DNA of 64,000 nucleotides from the NCBI RefSeq assembly GCF_002632825.1, contig NZ_NJAJ01000010.1, positions 62,001-126,000 of the forward strand, given 5' to 3'. This document shows, one piece after another, positions 1 to 8,667 of the stretch. Position numbers and translations under genes: made by a program. Under the pieces are notes generated by a model that was not told the DNA's origin, did no database searches, and was given only the letters and a program-made list of their open reading frames with translations. The DNA is from Xenorhabdus stockiae (GTDB lineage: Bacteria > Pseudomonadota > Gammaproteobacteria > Enterobacterales > Enterobacteriaceae). Every line of letters starts with the position of its first letter. The stretch's first letter is position 1.

Positions 1-58
1 GTTTTCTGCGTGTTGATCACTGCGTTGTTTGATATGACTGTATTGAACATACTATCCT

Positions 59-3010
59 CTAAAACTGACTGGTAAGGCTGAGCTTAAAGGTTCTGCCCGG
101 TGCTGGTATCATTGAGCGAGTTAGCGGATCAAGATAATAGCGGTTAGTTAAGTTTGTGCCAGTCAGTTCCATTGATATCGCAGGGGTGATCTGGTAGCTG
201 ACATAAGCATCAACGGTGAAGACGGAGTTCCAGCGCATCGGGTTGTTGGATTGCCCTTTGTAAATATCCGGTAAGGCATTCATCAACCATTTTTCATCTT
301 TGTTTTCTGCACCACTGTGATAGAGCATCCGGCTACCCAGCTCCAGTTTTTCATCAAACAGGCGTCCGCCGATATTCAGATTAGCTGTGTATTTCGGCTG
401 AATGGAAGTACGCAGATACCCCCCCGGAAAACCACCATCAATACATTCTGGAATGCCATAACGATTCTGGGAATCCATTCTTGCAACGGAGTTATGGTCG
501 CAAACCTTGTTTTTCATGTTGTAGACTAAACCCATATCAGTAAAGAAACTGCCGTTGTCGTAACGAGCCTGTAATTCTAAACCTGCCAGTTTTTGTTTAT
601 CTAACTGGGCGAAATTATAGGTATTATCCCTGTCGAATACATTTTCAATAACCGTGTTGTAATAGGAGAGTTTGATATCCGCATTACGTTCAGCATTCAC
701 TAACTGGCTGAAATCATAAACGAAACCTGTTTCTATGGTTTTGGCTCGTTCTGGTTTAAATTTCAAACCAATGTAATTTTCTTTAACGCCAGAAAAACCG
801 ACAGTATCTTCAAAAATACTGGGCATTTTGACTGCTTCGGCATAACGGGTATAGACTCTGAGATCGTCAGTGATATAGGCAGTAGCTGAGAATGTTGGCG
901 CCCATGCGTGAGATTTACGTTTTGGGGCTGGTTCCCAGAGATCGTCAATATAGGGGGTTCTTATGCTATTGGCGTCAACGCCCATACCATACTCATATTT
1001 ATAGACTTCTTTACCACTGATTGGATCGATAACCTTTTCATTCATATCCAATTGGCCATTGAAATAGGGGTTATCGTTTTTATTAAGTTTTCCTGTTTCA
1101 GTGTTATATTTCCACGCGAATTCTTCTTCAACTAACCATCTTTTTTGCTGAATGCGATCATTTTTATATTTTATTTTGTTTGTTTCATTACGCAATTTGC
1201 GTTTTTCTGTTTTGCTAAGTTTAGAATAATATTTCTTATCCCATCGTTTTTTGACGTTGTTAGCTTCTTCCTCTGTCACTGTTCTAAAATAGCTCATATC
1301 ATGACCGATTATTTCGCCTCCCTCTCGATAACGTTCATCTTTTGCAGCGCGTCGTTCAGTGAGGAAATCATCTTTGGACCAATAGGAAATACGTTTAGCT
1401 CCGGCACTGAGTGCCAGCCATGACGTAGGCCGCCAGTCAAAATTAAAAGCAAGATTGATTTCCTGCCGCTGTCCTTTCCTTGCTGGAGACTGGAAAAAGT
1501 ACATATTTTGGGAGTTGTATTTATCATTAGAATCCAGGTGCTCATGCTGGAAATTTCCCATTAGAGTCAGATCCAGATTACGGGTTAGCTCAAATTTATT
1601 GGAGATATCTACACCCCAACGATTATTTTGAGAATTGGTGAGAGCTGTATTGATTAAGGTCCCATCAATATAGGCATTTTTACCACTTTTTCCGCTCTCC
1701 CAAAGATAGTCTCTGGCAATAGGGCTGCGGGGATATCCACCTGCGGTATTGGTATTACTTGTTGTACGCGTTGTCCATAAATTCATATCGAAATCGATAT
1801 AGGATTTTTCGGCAGGATGCCATTTATAAGTCAGGTTAGCTGCTTGTTGGCGAACATTAGCCAGTGGCCATTGAGGAACACTATTTTCGTCAGCAAGCAC
1901 CATTGCCAGCCTTGAAGGCATGATATCGCCGAACTCCATATGAGTATTGCGGAAAGCGAGTTGCAGTGCCTGGTCATCGGTAAAGTGCCAGGTGTTTTTG
2001 ATTAACACTGATTGCATCTCGCTGGAAGTATTGGGAACTTCATTACCGGGGCGATAAATGCGTGCTGCAAAAGGGAGGTAAGGATCTAAACTTGTACGTG
2101 CTCCGGTCATCAGTTTCTTATCGGCTTCGGTAATTGAAGCATCATAACGATGTGCCCCCCCCTTACCGGCAAAATAGTTACCTTGCCGGCGATAAGCATA
2201 AGCTAACATCAAGTCAAAATATTCTTGCCGTGTACCTACCGCAATCCGGAAGGCATTATCTTTGAATCCAAACAGTTTATTGTCTTTTGAGGAATGCGGA
2301 GTGATTCTTAATGCCGGATCGGTTTCAGCATCATTTTGGATAAAAGTGGGAATATCACGATAGTCCTGCCCTAATGACAGTGACGGTTTTCTTTCCCTGA
2401 CTGAGTTACTGCTGGTTTCCAGTTTGGTATTGATACCAAATGTTTCACCTTCCGGTACCACATCATCAATATTGAGTGTTTTGATGGAGACAGCGCCTCC
2501 GACGGAACCTTTCACTCTGCGATTCAGAGAAGGCCCTTTCTCAATTTCAATACTGCTGATTAAGTTAGGATCAATATAGTTGCGGTTATTGGCACCGTTA
2601 TAGCCACGTCCAACGGTAATCGCCTGTTCTGTTCCATCAATCGTGACGGGAATACGTCCCTGCCCCTGAATGCCACGAATATTGATATCCAGAGCACCGC
2701 TATTGCGGGCATCACCGCTGTAAACACCAACTGCCCCTTTAATGACATCAGCAGGGGATGCGCCTTTGTAGCGCTCTATCTCCTTTTTGCCGATATAAAT
2801 ATTGGAGATATCTTTGTCATAAACCGCATCATAACCGGCTTCATCTTTATCTCTGTTATCTGTCACCCGGATTTTACCTAAATCAGCTTTGCCATCTGAC
2901 GTCGTTGTAGCCGGTTTGGATTCAGCAAATAAAGGAGGTGCTGCCAGTGAAAATGCCAGTGACAGAGCGATTGTGATGGGTGTTAGTCCGGTTTTAATTT
3001 GATATGCCAT
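59..3010 (-). CDS. TonB-dependent outer-membrane receptor, hemophilin-associated
   Basis: A 983-residue TonB-dependent receptor. It has a signal peptide (about residues 1-29, ending at an A-P-P-L-F-A-E-like cleavage region), a TonB-box-like K-I-R-V-T-D near residue 47, a plug domain (about 60-180) and a long beta-barrel ending in the outer-membrane signature S-L-T-S-Q-F. Length and plug resemble the hemoglobin/transferrin/heme receptor group. It is last in a minus-strand set after a hemophilin-like secreted protein and its type XI secretor. This mirrors the known hemophilin loci (HphA-HsmA-HphR in Acinetobacter), so the inferred role is uptake of heme delivered by the hemophilin. The ligand is inferred from neighbours and not read from the sequence. 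Confidence 0.88.
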   Translation of the reverse strand: MAYQIKTGLTPITIALSLAFSLAAPPLFAESKPATTTSDGKADLGKIRVTDNRDKDEAGYDAVYDKDISNIYIGKKEIERYKGASPADVIKGAVGVYSGDARNSGALDINIRGIQGQGRIPVTIDGTEQAITVGRGYNGANNRNYIDPNLISSIEIEKGPSLNRRVKGSVGGAVSIKTLNIDDVVPEGETFGINTKLETSSNSVRERKPSLSLGQDYRDIPTFIQNDAETDPALRITPHSSKDNKLFGFKDNAFRIAVGTRQEYFDLMLAYAYRRQGNYFAGKGGAHRYDASITEADKKLMTGARTSLDPYLPFAARIYRPGNEVPNTSSEMQSVLIKNTWHFTDDQALQLAFRNTHMEFGDIMPSRLAMVLADENSVPQWPLANVRQQAANLTYKWHPAEKSYIDFDMNLWTTRTTSNTNTAGGYPRSPIARDYLWESGKSGKNAYIDGTLINTALTNSQNNRWGVDISNKFELTRNLDLTLMGNFQHEHLDSNDKYNSQNMYFFQSPARKGQRQEINLAFNFDWRPTSWLALSAGAKRISYWSKDDFLTERRAAKDERYREGGEIIGHDMSYFRTVTEEEANNVKKRWDKKYYSKLSKTEKRKLRNETNKIKYKNDRIQQKRWLVEEEFAWKYNTETGKLNKNDNPYFNGQLDMNEKVIDPISGKEVYKYEYGMGVDANSIRTPYIDDLWEPAPKRKSHAWAPTFSATAYITDDLRVYTRYAEAVKMPSIFEDTVGFSGVKENYIGLKFKPERAKTIETGFVYDFSQLVNAERNADIKLSYYNTVIENVFDRDNTYNFAQLDKQKLAGLELQARYDNGSFFTDMGLVYNMKNKVCDHNSVARMDSQNRYGIPECIDGGFPGGYLRTSIQPKYTANLNIGGRLFDEKLELGSRMLYHSGAENKDEKWLMNALPDIYKGQSNNPMRWNSVFTVDAYVSYQITPAISMELTGTNLTNRYYLDPLTRSMIPAPGRTFKLSLTSQF

Positions 3011-3064
3011 TGATATTTCTTGCCTCAGTTATCATCGCACAAATAAAAAATCATCAGATTTTGA

Positions 3065-4537
3065 TTAAAAAAACTTTTCCAGCCTGAGCAGCACTTCGTT
3101 TTTTTTATAGCTGTACAGCCAATCCACATTGCTATGGTTGCGCCGATGGCGGAAAGTAACAGAAGGAGTCATACCCATTATTTCTGCGGCAGGTACTTTG
3201 ATAGTTGCCGTGTAGATTTGCTCCGTATCATGACGCTTGGCATTCAGCATCGGGTTATAAGCGCCAAAATGGCGATCACGCAGTGTGGCAGACAGTAAGC
3301 CATTAATACCGTGATAAATCTGTCCACCAACTCCTGCCCGAATGCCCCATTGTTGATAGCGATCTACGGGGTACTGGTCATTGCCTCTATAGATCCAGTC
3401 TCCGCCACCAAACAGAACAAAGTCTTTGCCGATAGTGTGGGATAAACTCAGAAAAGAAGAGGTCAATCCACCGTCTTTTTTGCGGTAATCGTGCTGATGG
3501 CGCAACAGCTTATGCTCAAGTTCAATATTGAGGGCGGTTTGAGTCGTTATTCCCCATCGCCATTCTGTTTTGATTCCGGCAGCGTGGTAAAAGCGATCAC
3601 CGGCAAGTTGTTTATATTCAAACAACGGACTAAAGGAGATATCGTGATTTTTGCTTTTATAACTGTAGCCACTGGCTAGCTGGATAGTGTTTTCATTGCC
3701 ATCTTGATAATTGCGGTAATTTTCACCATAAATCAGTCCACGGATAACAAGGCTGTGATAACCGGAAAGTTGGTGTCTTCGGCTTAGAGTCGCATCATAG
3801 GACATGCCCCATGCTTTGACAGCTTTTTCTATTTGGCGCTTAACTATGCTTCCGTCAGGAGTAAAACCGAGAAAGGTAGCGTCCTGATCAGATGACATAT
3901 TCACATTATTGTTGTAGGCGTAACCAGCAGAGAATGAGCCACGCCAACTGTTTCTCAGTGCTATCGCTTCAAGATAACTGTTAATGTTCTTCAAGACGGC
4001 TTCGGATAATTGTTTTTTTTCATTCAGCTCTGTAAATAGACGTTCAGATTCATGATTTTTATAATCTTCAAAATAGACTCGGGCCAGTTCCAGTTTGATG
4101 CGGGGAAAATCAGGCTGTTGGTTCAGAATTTGTTGATAATAATGCGCAGAGAGATCTAAATGACCATCAAAGCGAGCCAGACCACCCTGAGCAAAATTCA
4201 CCAATAAGACATCATGATCTGATAATTTTTGGTAAGCAGTGAGAAAACGTCTGACATCCGGCCATTGCCGGTGATTTATTGCAAGAAAGAGCGCCAAACC
4301 AATATCGTGCAGATTATTTTCTACCTGAAATTTTTGTCCGTTAAGGGTAATTAGTGAGGATCCGTCATTGGAAAAAACAGGATCAGGTGTAATCAGATTG
4401 TTTTCATTTTCCTGTTGATTATGTTGTGCTTCCTGCCAAATTTTGCGTGAGGTATCTTCATCAGCATATATAGGCAAGGAGATGAAAAAAGCCATCAATG
4501 CCGTTAGTAATATCGGTATTTTTCTATTATCAGACAT
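3065..4537 (-). CDS. hrpB: Type XI secretion outer-membrane protein (Slam/DUF560), HrpB-like
   Basis: A 490-residue Slam-family protein. It has a signal peptide (residues 1-25, L-P-I-Y-A then D), a TPR-like helical periplasmic domain (about 80-190, with R-I-K-L-E-L-A-R-V-Y-F-E typical of the DUF560 N-terminal part) and a C-terminal barrel (about 195-490) rich in aromatic beta-strands, ending L-R-L-E-K-F-F. Slam/NilB/HrpB proteins move Sec-exported TbpB-like cargo across the outer membrane. The gene sits immediately between its probable cargo (hemophilin-like, upstream) and a TonB-dependent receptor (downstream, 54-bp gap). Assignment to HrpB rather than NilB rests on that cargo. A hairpin terminator precedes it, so it may be expressed below the cargo gene. 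Confidence 0.86.
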   Translation of the reverse strand: MSDNRKIPILLTALMAFFISLPIYADEDTSRKIWQEAQHNQQENENNLITPDPVFSNDGSSLITLNGQKFQVENNLHDIGLALFLAINHRQWPDVRRFLTAYQKLSDHDVLLVNFAQGGLARFDGHLDLSAHYYQQILNQQPDFPRIKLELARVYFEDYKNHESERLFTELNEKKQLSEAVLKNINSYLEAIALRNSWRGSFSAGYAYNNNVNMSSDQDATFLGFTPDGSIVKRQIEKAVKAWGMSYDATLSRRHQLSGYHSLVIRGLIYGENYRNYQDGNENTIQLASGYSYKSKNHDISFSPLFEYKQLAGDRFYHAAGIKTEWRWGITTQTALNIELEHKLLRHQHDYRKKDGGLTSSFLSLSHTIGKDFVLFGGGDWIYRGNDQYPVDRYQQWGIRAGVGGQIYHGINGLLSATLRDRHFGAYNPMLNAKRHDTEQIYTATIKVPAAEIMGMTPSVTFRHRRNHSNVDWLYSYKKNEVLLRLEKFF

Positions 4538-4580
4538 CGAAAAATCAGCTCACAAAATCCATGTTATTAGAAATAAAAAC

Positions 4581-4614
4581 AGAGAACAGTGCTAAAAAGT
4601 TGGCACTGTTCTCT
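4581..4614 (-). terminator. Intercistronic hairpin between hrpC and hrpB
   Basis: A perfect 12-bp inverted repeat (4581-4592 with 4603-4614, 10-nt loop) is followed, in the minus-strand transcript, by G-T-T-T-T-T-A-T-T-T. It looks like an intrinsic terminator allowing partial read-through, which would give more secreted hemophilin than secretor and receptor. Confidence 0.75.
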
Positions 4615-4627
4615 GAAAAATTAGTAA

Positions 4628-5359
4628 TTACTGTTTAGAGCCGCCAAAAGCGGTATCTTTGGAGCTGTCACCATCAAATTTTGCATAACCAGCCAGACTT
4701 GATGCATTGTCACCAAAGAAATGACCTTCTGTTGTACCTGCGAGATTGCCAATTTTGGCATCTCCTTCAAAACTTGCGTCAGCATAAATATCGGCATTGA
4801 TATCTATGGTCATTGCGGTATTTGCCATTGAACCAACCAGAGTTTTCTCACCAAAATCTGCAGTAAATGTACCGGATAGTGCATTGTTGCCGCTGTATTG
4901 GTTAATACCGGTCACGGTATAGGTTGCTGTGCCGTCAGTCGGAATATTGGTGGTAATATCTTTACCCGCATAATAAACCGTATGGGTTGGGTCATCAGCT
5001 TTACCAGTCTGAGACCATTCACCAAAGTAAACTTCTTCATTGGCAACTTTACTGAAATGGAATACTCCCATGCCGCCGTGGGGACTTGCCATTGAGATAT
5101 TATGAATACCATTACTATCAGCAGGTGCCATGCGGGTCAGGCCAGAAAAGCCAGTGATTTGACCGCCATAAACGGAACTAATACCGATACCCGGTTCACC
5201 ACCTTTGCCGCCGTGTGGGCCTTTACCGGGTTGTGTTGGACCAACCTTAACGTATGTTGGTGAACTTACCTGACTCTGACCAAATCCTACTGCTGCGTGA
5301 GCCTGTGCCATAAATCCCAAAACGCCTAAAGCGGCGACTAATACCTTAACTTTTTTCAT
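4628..5359 (-). CDS. hrpC: Hemophilin-like secreted heme-binding protein (type XI cargo), HrpC-like
   Basis: A 243-residue secreted protein. The signal peptide is M-K-K-V-K-V-L-V-A-A-L-G-V-L-G-F-M-A-Q-A then H-A-A. It is followed by a Gly/His-rich N-terminal part (G-K-G-P-H-G-G-K-G-G-E near residue 45) and a C-terminal TbpB-like eight-stranded barrel (strands such as G-T-A-T-Y-T-V-T-G and L-S-G-T-F-T-A-D-F), ending F-G-G-S-K-Q. Hemophilins (HphA, HrpC) capture heme extracellularly and are exported by a dedicated Slam-type protein, which is the next gene. A longer frame begins at 5371, but that ATG overlaps the GAGG Shine-Dalgarno serving the ATG at 5359, so 5359 is preferred. A Fur-box-like site lies about 100 bp upstream. 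Confidence 0.84.
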   Translation of the reverse strand: MKKVKVLVAALGVLGFMAQAHAAVGFGQSQVSSPTYVKVGPTQPGKGPHGGKGGEPGIGISSVYGGQITGFSGLTRMAPADSNGIHNISMASPHGGMGVFHFSKVANEEVYFGEWSQTGKADDPTHTVYYAGKDITTNIPTDGTATYTVTGINQYSGNNALSGTFTADFGEKTLVGSMANTAMTIDINADIYADASFEGDAKIGNLAGTTEGHFFGDNASSLAGYAKFDGDSSKDTAFGGSKQ

Positions 5360-5461
5360 CGTTATCCTCATTTAGAGTGGGGGATCCCTCGTTACCCAAT
5401 CATAAAAATGGCCTGATTTATTGCGCGGGAGGAATGTACATTCTTCAAATGTTAATGTAAA

Positions 5462-5476
5462 TGATAATTATTTTTA
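5462..5476 (-). promoter_or_regulatory. Fur-box-like operator upstream of hrpC
   Basis: TGATAAT-T-ATTTTTA matches 12 of 14 half-site positions of the Fur 7-1-7 motif (TGATAAT-N-ATTATCA). It lies in the 379-bp region between hrpC and the divergent GNAT-like gene and so could also affect the latter. Iron control suits a heme-capture locus. The rest of this gap is AT-rich with no gene. Confidence 0.65.
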
Positions 5477-5738
5477 TTTAATGTTTGTTTTGTTTGGGTT
5501 TTAATCAGCGAATAATTCAATTAGTTGTATTTAAATGATTTTAATTTTTGATAAGAAGCAGAGATATTTTGTCGTTTTTCTGAAAATGTGATGAGGTTAA
5601 ATTTAATGGCCTGTAGTGATTGCGTGATTAATAGTCCCGTTCTGGCTGCAAAAACACATTTATTTTACTTAGCTAATTCATTAATTTTTTGTATGTATTA
5701 TTTTGATTCAAAGAACCGTCTTTAATAGGGAGTTAATT

Positions 5739-6497
5739 ATGGATGCAAAAATTATTATTCAGTCTGCCAGAGAGAGGGAAGATATTGAGGAAAAATCGAG
5801 TGATTTTATTGTTGCCAGCTGGCCCTTATTTTCGAACTACGACAAGGTGTTTGAACAGTATTGGGATTCCTTATATGAGCCCCCGTTTAGTCATTTTCAA
5901 AAATATGCCATTCTGCAACAGGGACAGGAAGAGCGTCTTATTGGGGTATTAAATTCAATTCCTTTTTTATGGGAAGCCCCCTCACTGGAACAGCTGCCTG
6001 ACGAGGGGTGGGATGCAATACTGCAACTTGGTGTGGAGGCTAAGGGACAGGCGAATATGTTGTCAGCACTTTCTGTTACCGTTGATCCTGATTTTCGTGG
6101 CTGCAATATTCCAGCGCTATTAATTAATAGTGTGAAGCAAACCGCTCGTGAAGCTGGATTACAAGGCGTCGTTGTACCTGTCAGGCCAAGCCGAAAAAGC
6201 TGTTATCCATTGCAAGATTTTGTCGAATATTGTGGTTGGAAAAATGAAAAAGAGGAGCCATTTGATCCTTGGATACGCACTCATTGGCGTTTAGGGGCCA
6301 AAATCATTAAACCTGCATTCCGTTCTATGCATATTGACGGGACAGTGGAAGAATGGGAAAAGTGGACAGAAATGAAGTTCCCACAAAGCGGGGAGTACAT
6401 TATTCCGGGCGCATTGGTTCCCTTGGTGGTGGATACAGAAAAACAGATCGCTCATTATATTGAACCCAATTTATGGATGCTTCATAGCATTGATTAA
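5739..6497 (+). CDS. GNAT-like N-acetyltransferase
   Basis: A 252-residue protein with a GNAT-like core. Strand-helix motif A is [17 protein letters not shown] (about residues 113-129), a degenerate form of the R/Q-x-x-G-x-G/A acetyl-CoA loop. The N-terminal half resembles large bacterial acetyltransferase-like proteins found near biosynthetic loci. The open frame can begin at 5703, but AGGGAG eight bases before the ATG at 5739 fixes the start there. Its stop overlaps the end of convergent fdhD by 4 bp. The substrate is unknown. It sits 1.3 kb before the cycloserine-like genes, separated by fdhD on the opposite strand, so a link to them is speculation. Confidence 0.6.
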   Translation: MDAKIIIQSAREREDIEEKSSDFIVASWPLFSNYDKVFEQYWDSLYEPPFSHFQKYAILQQGQEERLIGVLNSIPFLWEAPSLEQLPDEGWDAILQLGVEAKGQANMLSALSVTVDPDFRGCNIPALLINSVKQTAREAGLQGVVVPVRPSRKSCYPLQDFVEYCGWKNEKEEPFDPWIRTHWRLGAKIIKPAFRSMHIDGTVEEWEKWTEMKFPQSGEYIIPGALVPLVVDTEKQIAHYIEPNLWMLHSID

Positions 6498-7315
6498 TTG
6501 GTTAACCGCTGAGAATGCGTATACACCGTTGCTCGCTCTGGTTTACAGAAACCGACTAGCGTCAGATTACATTTTTCTGCTACTTCGATTGCGAGTGAAG
6601 TAGCAGCAGAAACGGCAAATAATATTTCCACGCCACAATTGGCAGATTTCTGCACCATTTCATAACTGGCACGGCTGGAAACCAAAACAGCGCCTTGTTG
6701 CCAGTCTGTTTTTGAACGCATTCCCAATAGCTTATCTAAAGCAACATGGCGGCCAACGTCTTCACATCCACCGAGTAAATTTCCCTCTGAATTAATCCAG
6801 CCAGCAGCATGTGTACAGCCAGTTAATGAACCGATGTCTTGCAGGAGAGGTAATTGTGCAAGCGCCTGATCCAGATAAGCCAATGAAAACGTTTGTGTAA
6901 AAGGCAGTGGAGTGATGGGGCGGAAGATTTCTGATATTTGCTCAGTGCCACAAATACCGCAACCGGTTCGGCCTGCCATACTGCGTCGGCGTTCTTTCAA
7001 TTCAGCGAAACGGCGACTGGAGAGTTCGATATTGACTTCAATACCGCCGTGGCAGCCGGAAGTTATATCAATCCCGCGAATTTCCTGCGGAGAAGTGATA
7101 ATCCCTTCAGATAGGGAGAAGCCAATTGCGAAATGTTCGAGGTCTTTTGGACTTGCCATCATGACGACATGGGAAATGCCGTTGTAGACTAAGGCAATCG
7201 GTACTTCTTCAGCTACCCAGTCCAGCTTAGGGGTGGGCAAATGATTTTTTTGTTGTACATAGATGCGGGTAGTGCCACTGACAGCTTGCTGATTTTCTGG
7301 CTTTTTTTTATCCAT
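6494..7315 (-). CDS. fdhD: Formate dehydrogenase accessory sulfurtransferase FdhD
   Basis: A 273-residue FdhD. The protein carries sulfur from IscS to the bis-MGD molybdenum cofactor and is required for active formate dehydrogenases. The conserved cysteine loop is G-R-T-G-C-G-I-C-G (Cys119, Cys122), matching the essential pair of E. coli FdhD. The flanks [16 protein letters not shown] near the N-terminus and [12 protein letters not shown] are family signatures, and the length is close to the E. coli 277. A TTG at 7330 extends the frame by five residues; ATG 7315 is preferred. It is a stand-alone gene, convergent with the GNAT-like gene and divergent from the cycloserine-like genes. No formate dehydrogenase genes lie in the window. 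Confidence 0.97.
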   Translation of the reverse strand: MDKKKPENQQAVSGTTRIYVQQKNHLPTPKLDWVAEEVPIALVYNGISHVVMMASPKDLEHFAIGFSLSEGIITSPQEIRGIDITSGCHGGIEVNIELSSRRFAELKERRRSMAGRTGCGICGTEQISEIFRPITPLPFTQTFSLAYLDQALAQLPLLQDIGSLTGCTHAAGWINSEGNLLGGCEDVGRHVALDKLLGMRSKTDWQQGAVLVSSRASYEMVQKSANCGVEILFAVSAATSLAIEVAEKCNLTLVGFCKPERATVYTHSQRLTN

Positions 7316-7828
7316 CTGGCTGATTCTCAATCGGCTTCACTTTTCATTTCATTGCCAAGTTTACATTATTTATCCGTAAATAAAAAAAGCATGTTCCAGT
7401 GATTAAATTAAATACAGGGTTTTTATATTTTATTTGATATCTATCTATATTAGAAAATAATCTTCATTGACATAAATTATATTTTTATTTGAGTTATAAA
7501 TGTTGATTTAAATATTTTGTTTTTTATTTTTCTTTTTTATTTTTCTTTTTATTGTTTTTTGTGTTTTTAATGTGTTGTTTCTGATGGTTTTTATAATAAT
7601 TATGTTATTTCTTTTTATAATTGTTATATATGCTTTTAGGTCGTGATGATACAGTCTAGAATGTTTTTATTGTTTATATTTGATGTTTTTTATTAATGGA
7701 TGAAATTTAAATTACCCTCCTTAATAATAAATTATTTTATCTTTCAGTTATCACATTAAATATTCGTTTAAAGGGTAGTTATCGCCGTGTCAGACACGTC
7801 TTCTTTCTATTAATGAAAGGTGATTTAA
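7316..7828. other. Very AT-rich intergenic region upstream of the cycloserine-like genes
   Basis: About 510 bp without a gene. By eye it is around 80% A+T. It contains directly repeated T-tract units (about 7520-7553, TTTTTATTTTTC repeated two to three times) and long T runs, a composition typical of H-NS-silenced promoters. A compact palindrome lies at 7786-7798. I see no open frame of note and no tRNA. Confidence 0.6.
7786..7798. promoter_or_regulatory. 13-bp palindrome CGTGTC-A-GACACG, possible operator
   Basis: A perfect 6-bp inverted repeat around one base, 30 bp before the GTG start of the first cycloserine-like gene. It stands out as GC-containing within AT-rich DNA. It could be a repressor operator or a small RNA hairpin in the 5' leader. 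No regulator gene adjoins it. Confidence 0.4.
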
Positions 7829-8587
7829 GTGAATATATTAGATAAAAATCTAGGTGTTACAAAATTAATCTCACAACCTCAAGTGAATGAAAGTGAAAAA
7901 GACTGGCATCATACTGTTCTCAGTGATATAGGGTTTCGACTTGATCATGTTGATTTTCCTTGTGTCTTCTCAAAGAGAGCATTTAAAAAAAAGTTATTAA
8001 AATTTATCTTCGTAGAGAATGCAGAGAAGAGTGGCATTCAGCATTTAGCTGAAGGGCTTAAAGATTATGTTGAACTTTCGCAGAATTGGAATGGCGATTT
8101 AAATACAGCATACCCGCTAATTGTTGCGTTCTCACAAGAAGCAATAAGAGTTCAGTCTATTAGTGATTATCATGCTTTTGGCTGGGAAGTCTTGCAGAAA
8201 TTACATGACATAGATCCTGAACCCTGGCCGGAAGGTATTAGTGAAGATCCCGATTCTTCAGCCTGGTGCATGTGTTTTAACGGTATGCAGCTATTCTGCA
8301 ATATGAGCAGCCCGGCGAACCAGTCACGTAGAAGCAGGAATCTTGGTGAGCATTTTATTATGGTCATCAACCCACGTGAGCGTTTCGATATCGTAGCCGG
8401 TAATACTCCGGGGGGTCGTAAGATCCGTGCAAATATCCGTAATCGCATTGATAAATATGATGATATTCCCCGTTCTTTGCAGCTTGGTTCTTATGGTACA
8501 GAAGCACTTGAATGGCAGCAGTATGGCCTTCTGGATGAAAATGTGAAGAGAGAGGGTAAGTGCCCGTTTATGTTCAGGAAAAAGTGA
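7829..8587 (+). CDS. dcsA: YqcI/YcgG-family heme protein, DcsA-like L-arginine N-hydroxylase
   Basis: A 252-residue member of the YqcI/YcgG family, with the family landmarks D-F-P-C-V-F-S-K-R (residues 42-50), W-C-M-C-F-N-G (146-152) and C-terminal G-K-C-P-F-M-F (243-249). DcsA of the Streptomyces D-cycloserine cluster is a heme protein of this family that converts L-arginine to N-omega-hydroxy-L-arginine. Many other members have no known role, so the assignment comes mainly from the next three genes, which match DcsB, DcsD and DcsG. The start is GTG at 7829 with AAAGG eight bases upstream. It is first of four same-strand genes. Axial heme ligands cannot be named from the sequence. Confidence 0.78.
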   Translation: MNILDKNLGVTKLISQPQVNESEKDWHHTVLSDIGFRLDHVDFPCVFSKRAFKKKLLKFIFVENAEKSGIQHLAEGLKDYVELSQNWNGDLNTAYPLIVAFSQEAIRVQSISDYHAFGWEVLQKLHDIDPEPWPEGISEDPDSSAWCMCFNGMQLFCNMSSPANQSRRSRNLGEHFIMVINPRERFDIVAGNTPGGRKIRANIRNRIDKYDDIPRSLQLGSYGTEALEWQQYGLLDENVKREGKCPFMFRKK

Positions 8588-8667
8588 AGCCAGTATATTT
8601 TTTTATGAGTTATGACCGAAGGTTAACCTGAAATTTTGATTGATAATAATGAAAAGGAAACTGTTCC

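Noticed and set aside
1-58. Possible gene at the left edge
   Set aside because: Only 58 bp lie beyond the receptor stop and no readable gene end is visible.
5739-6497. The GNAT-like gene as the missing DcsE serine O-acetyltransferase
   Set aside because: DcsE is a homoserine-acetyltransferase-type alpha/beta hydrolase, not GNAT, and fdhD on the opposite strand separates this gene from the operon. No evidence for that role.
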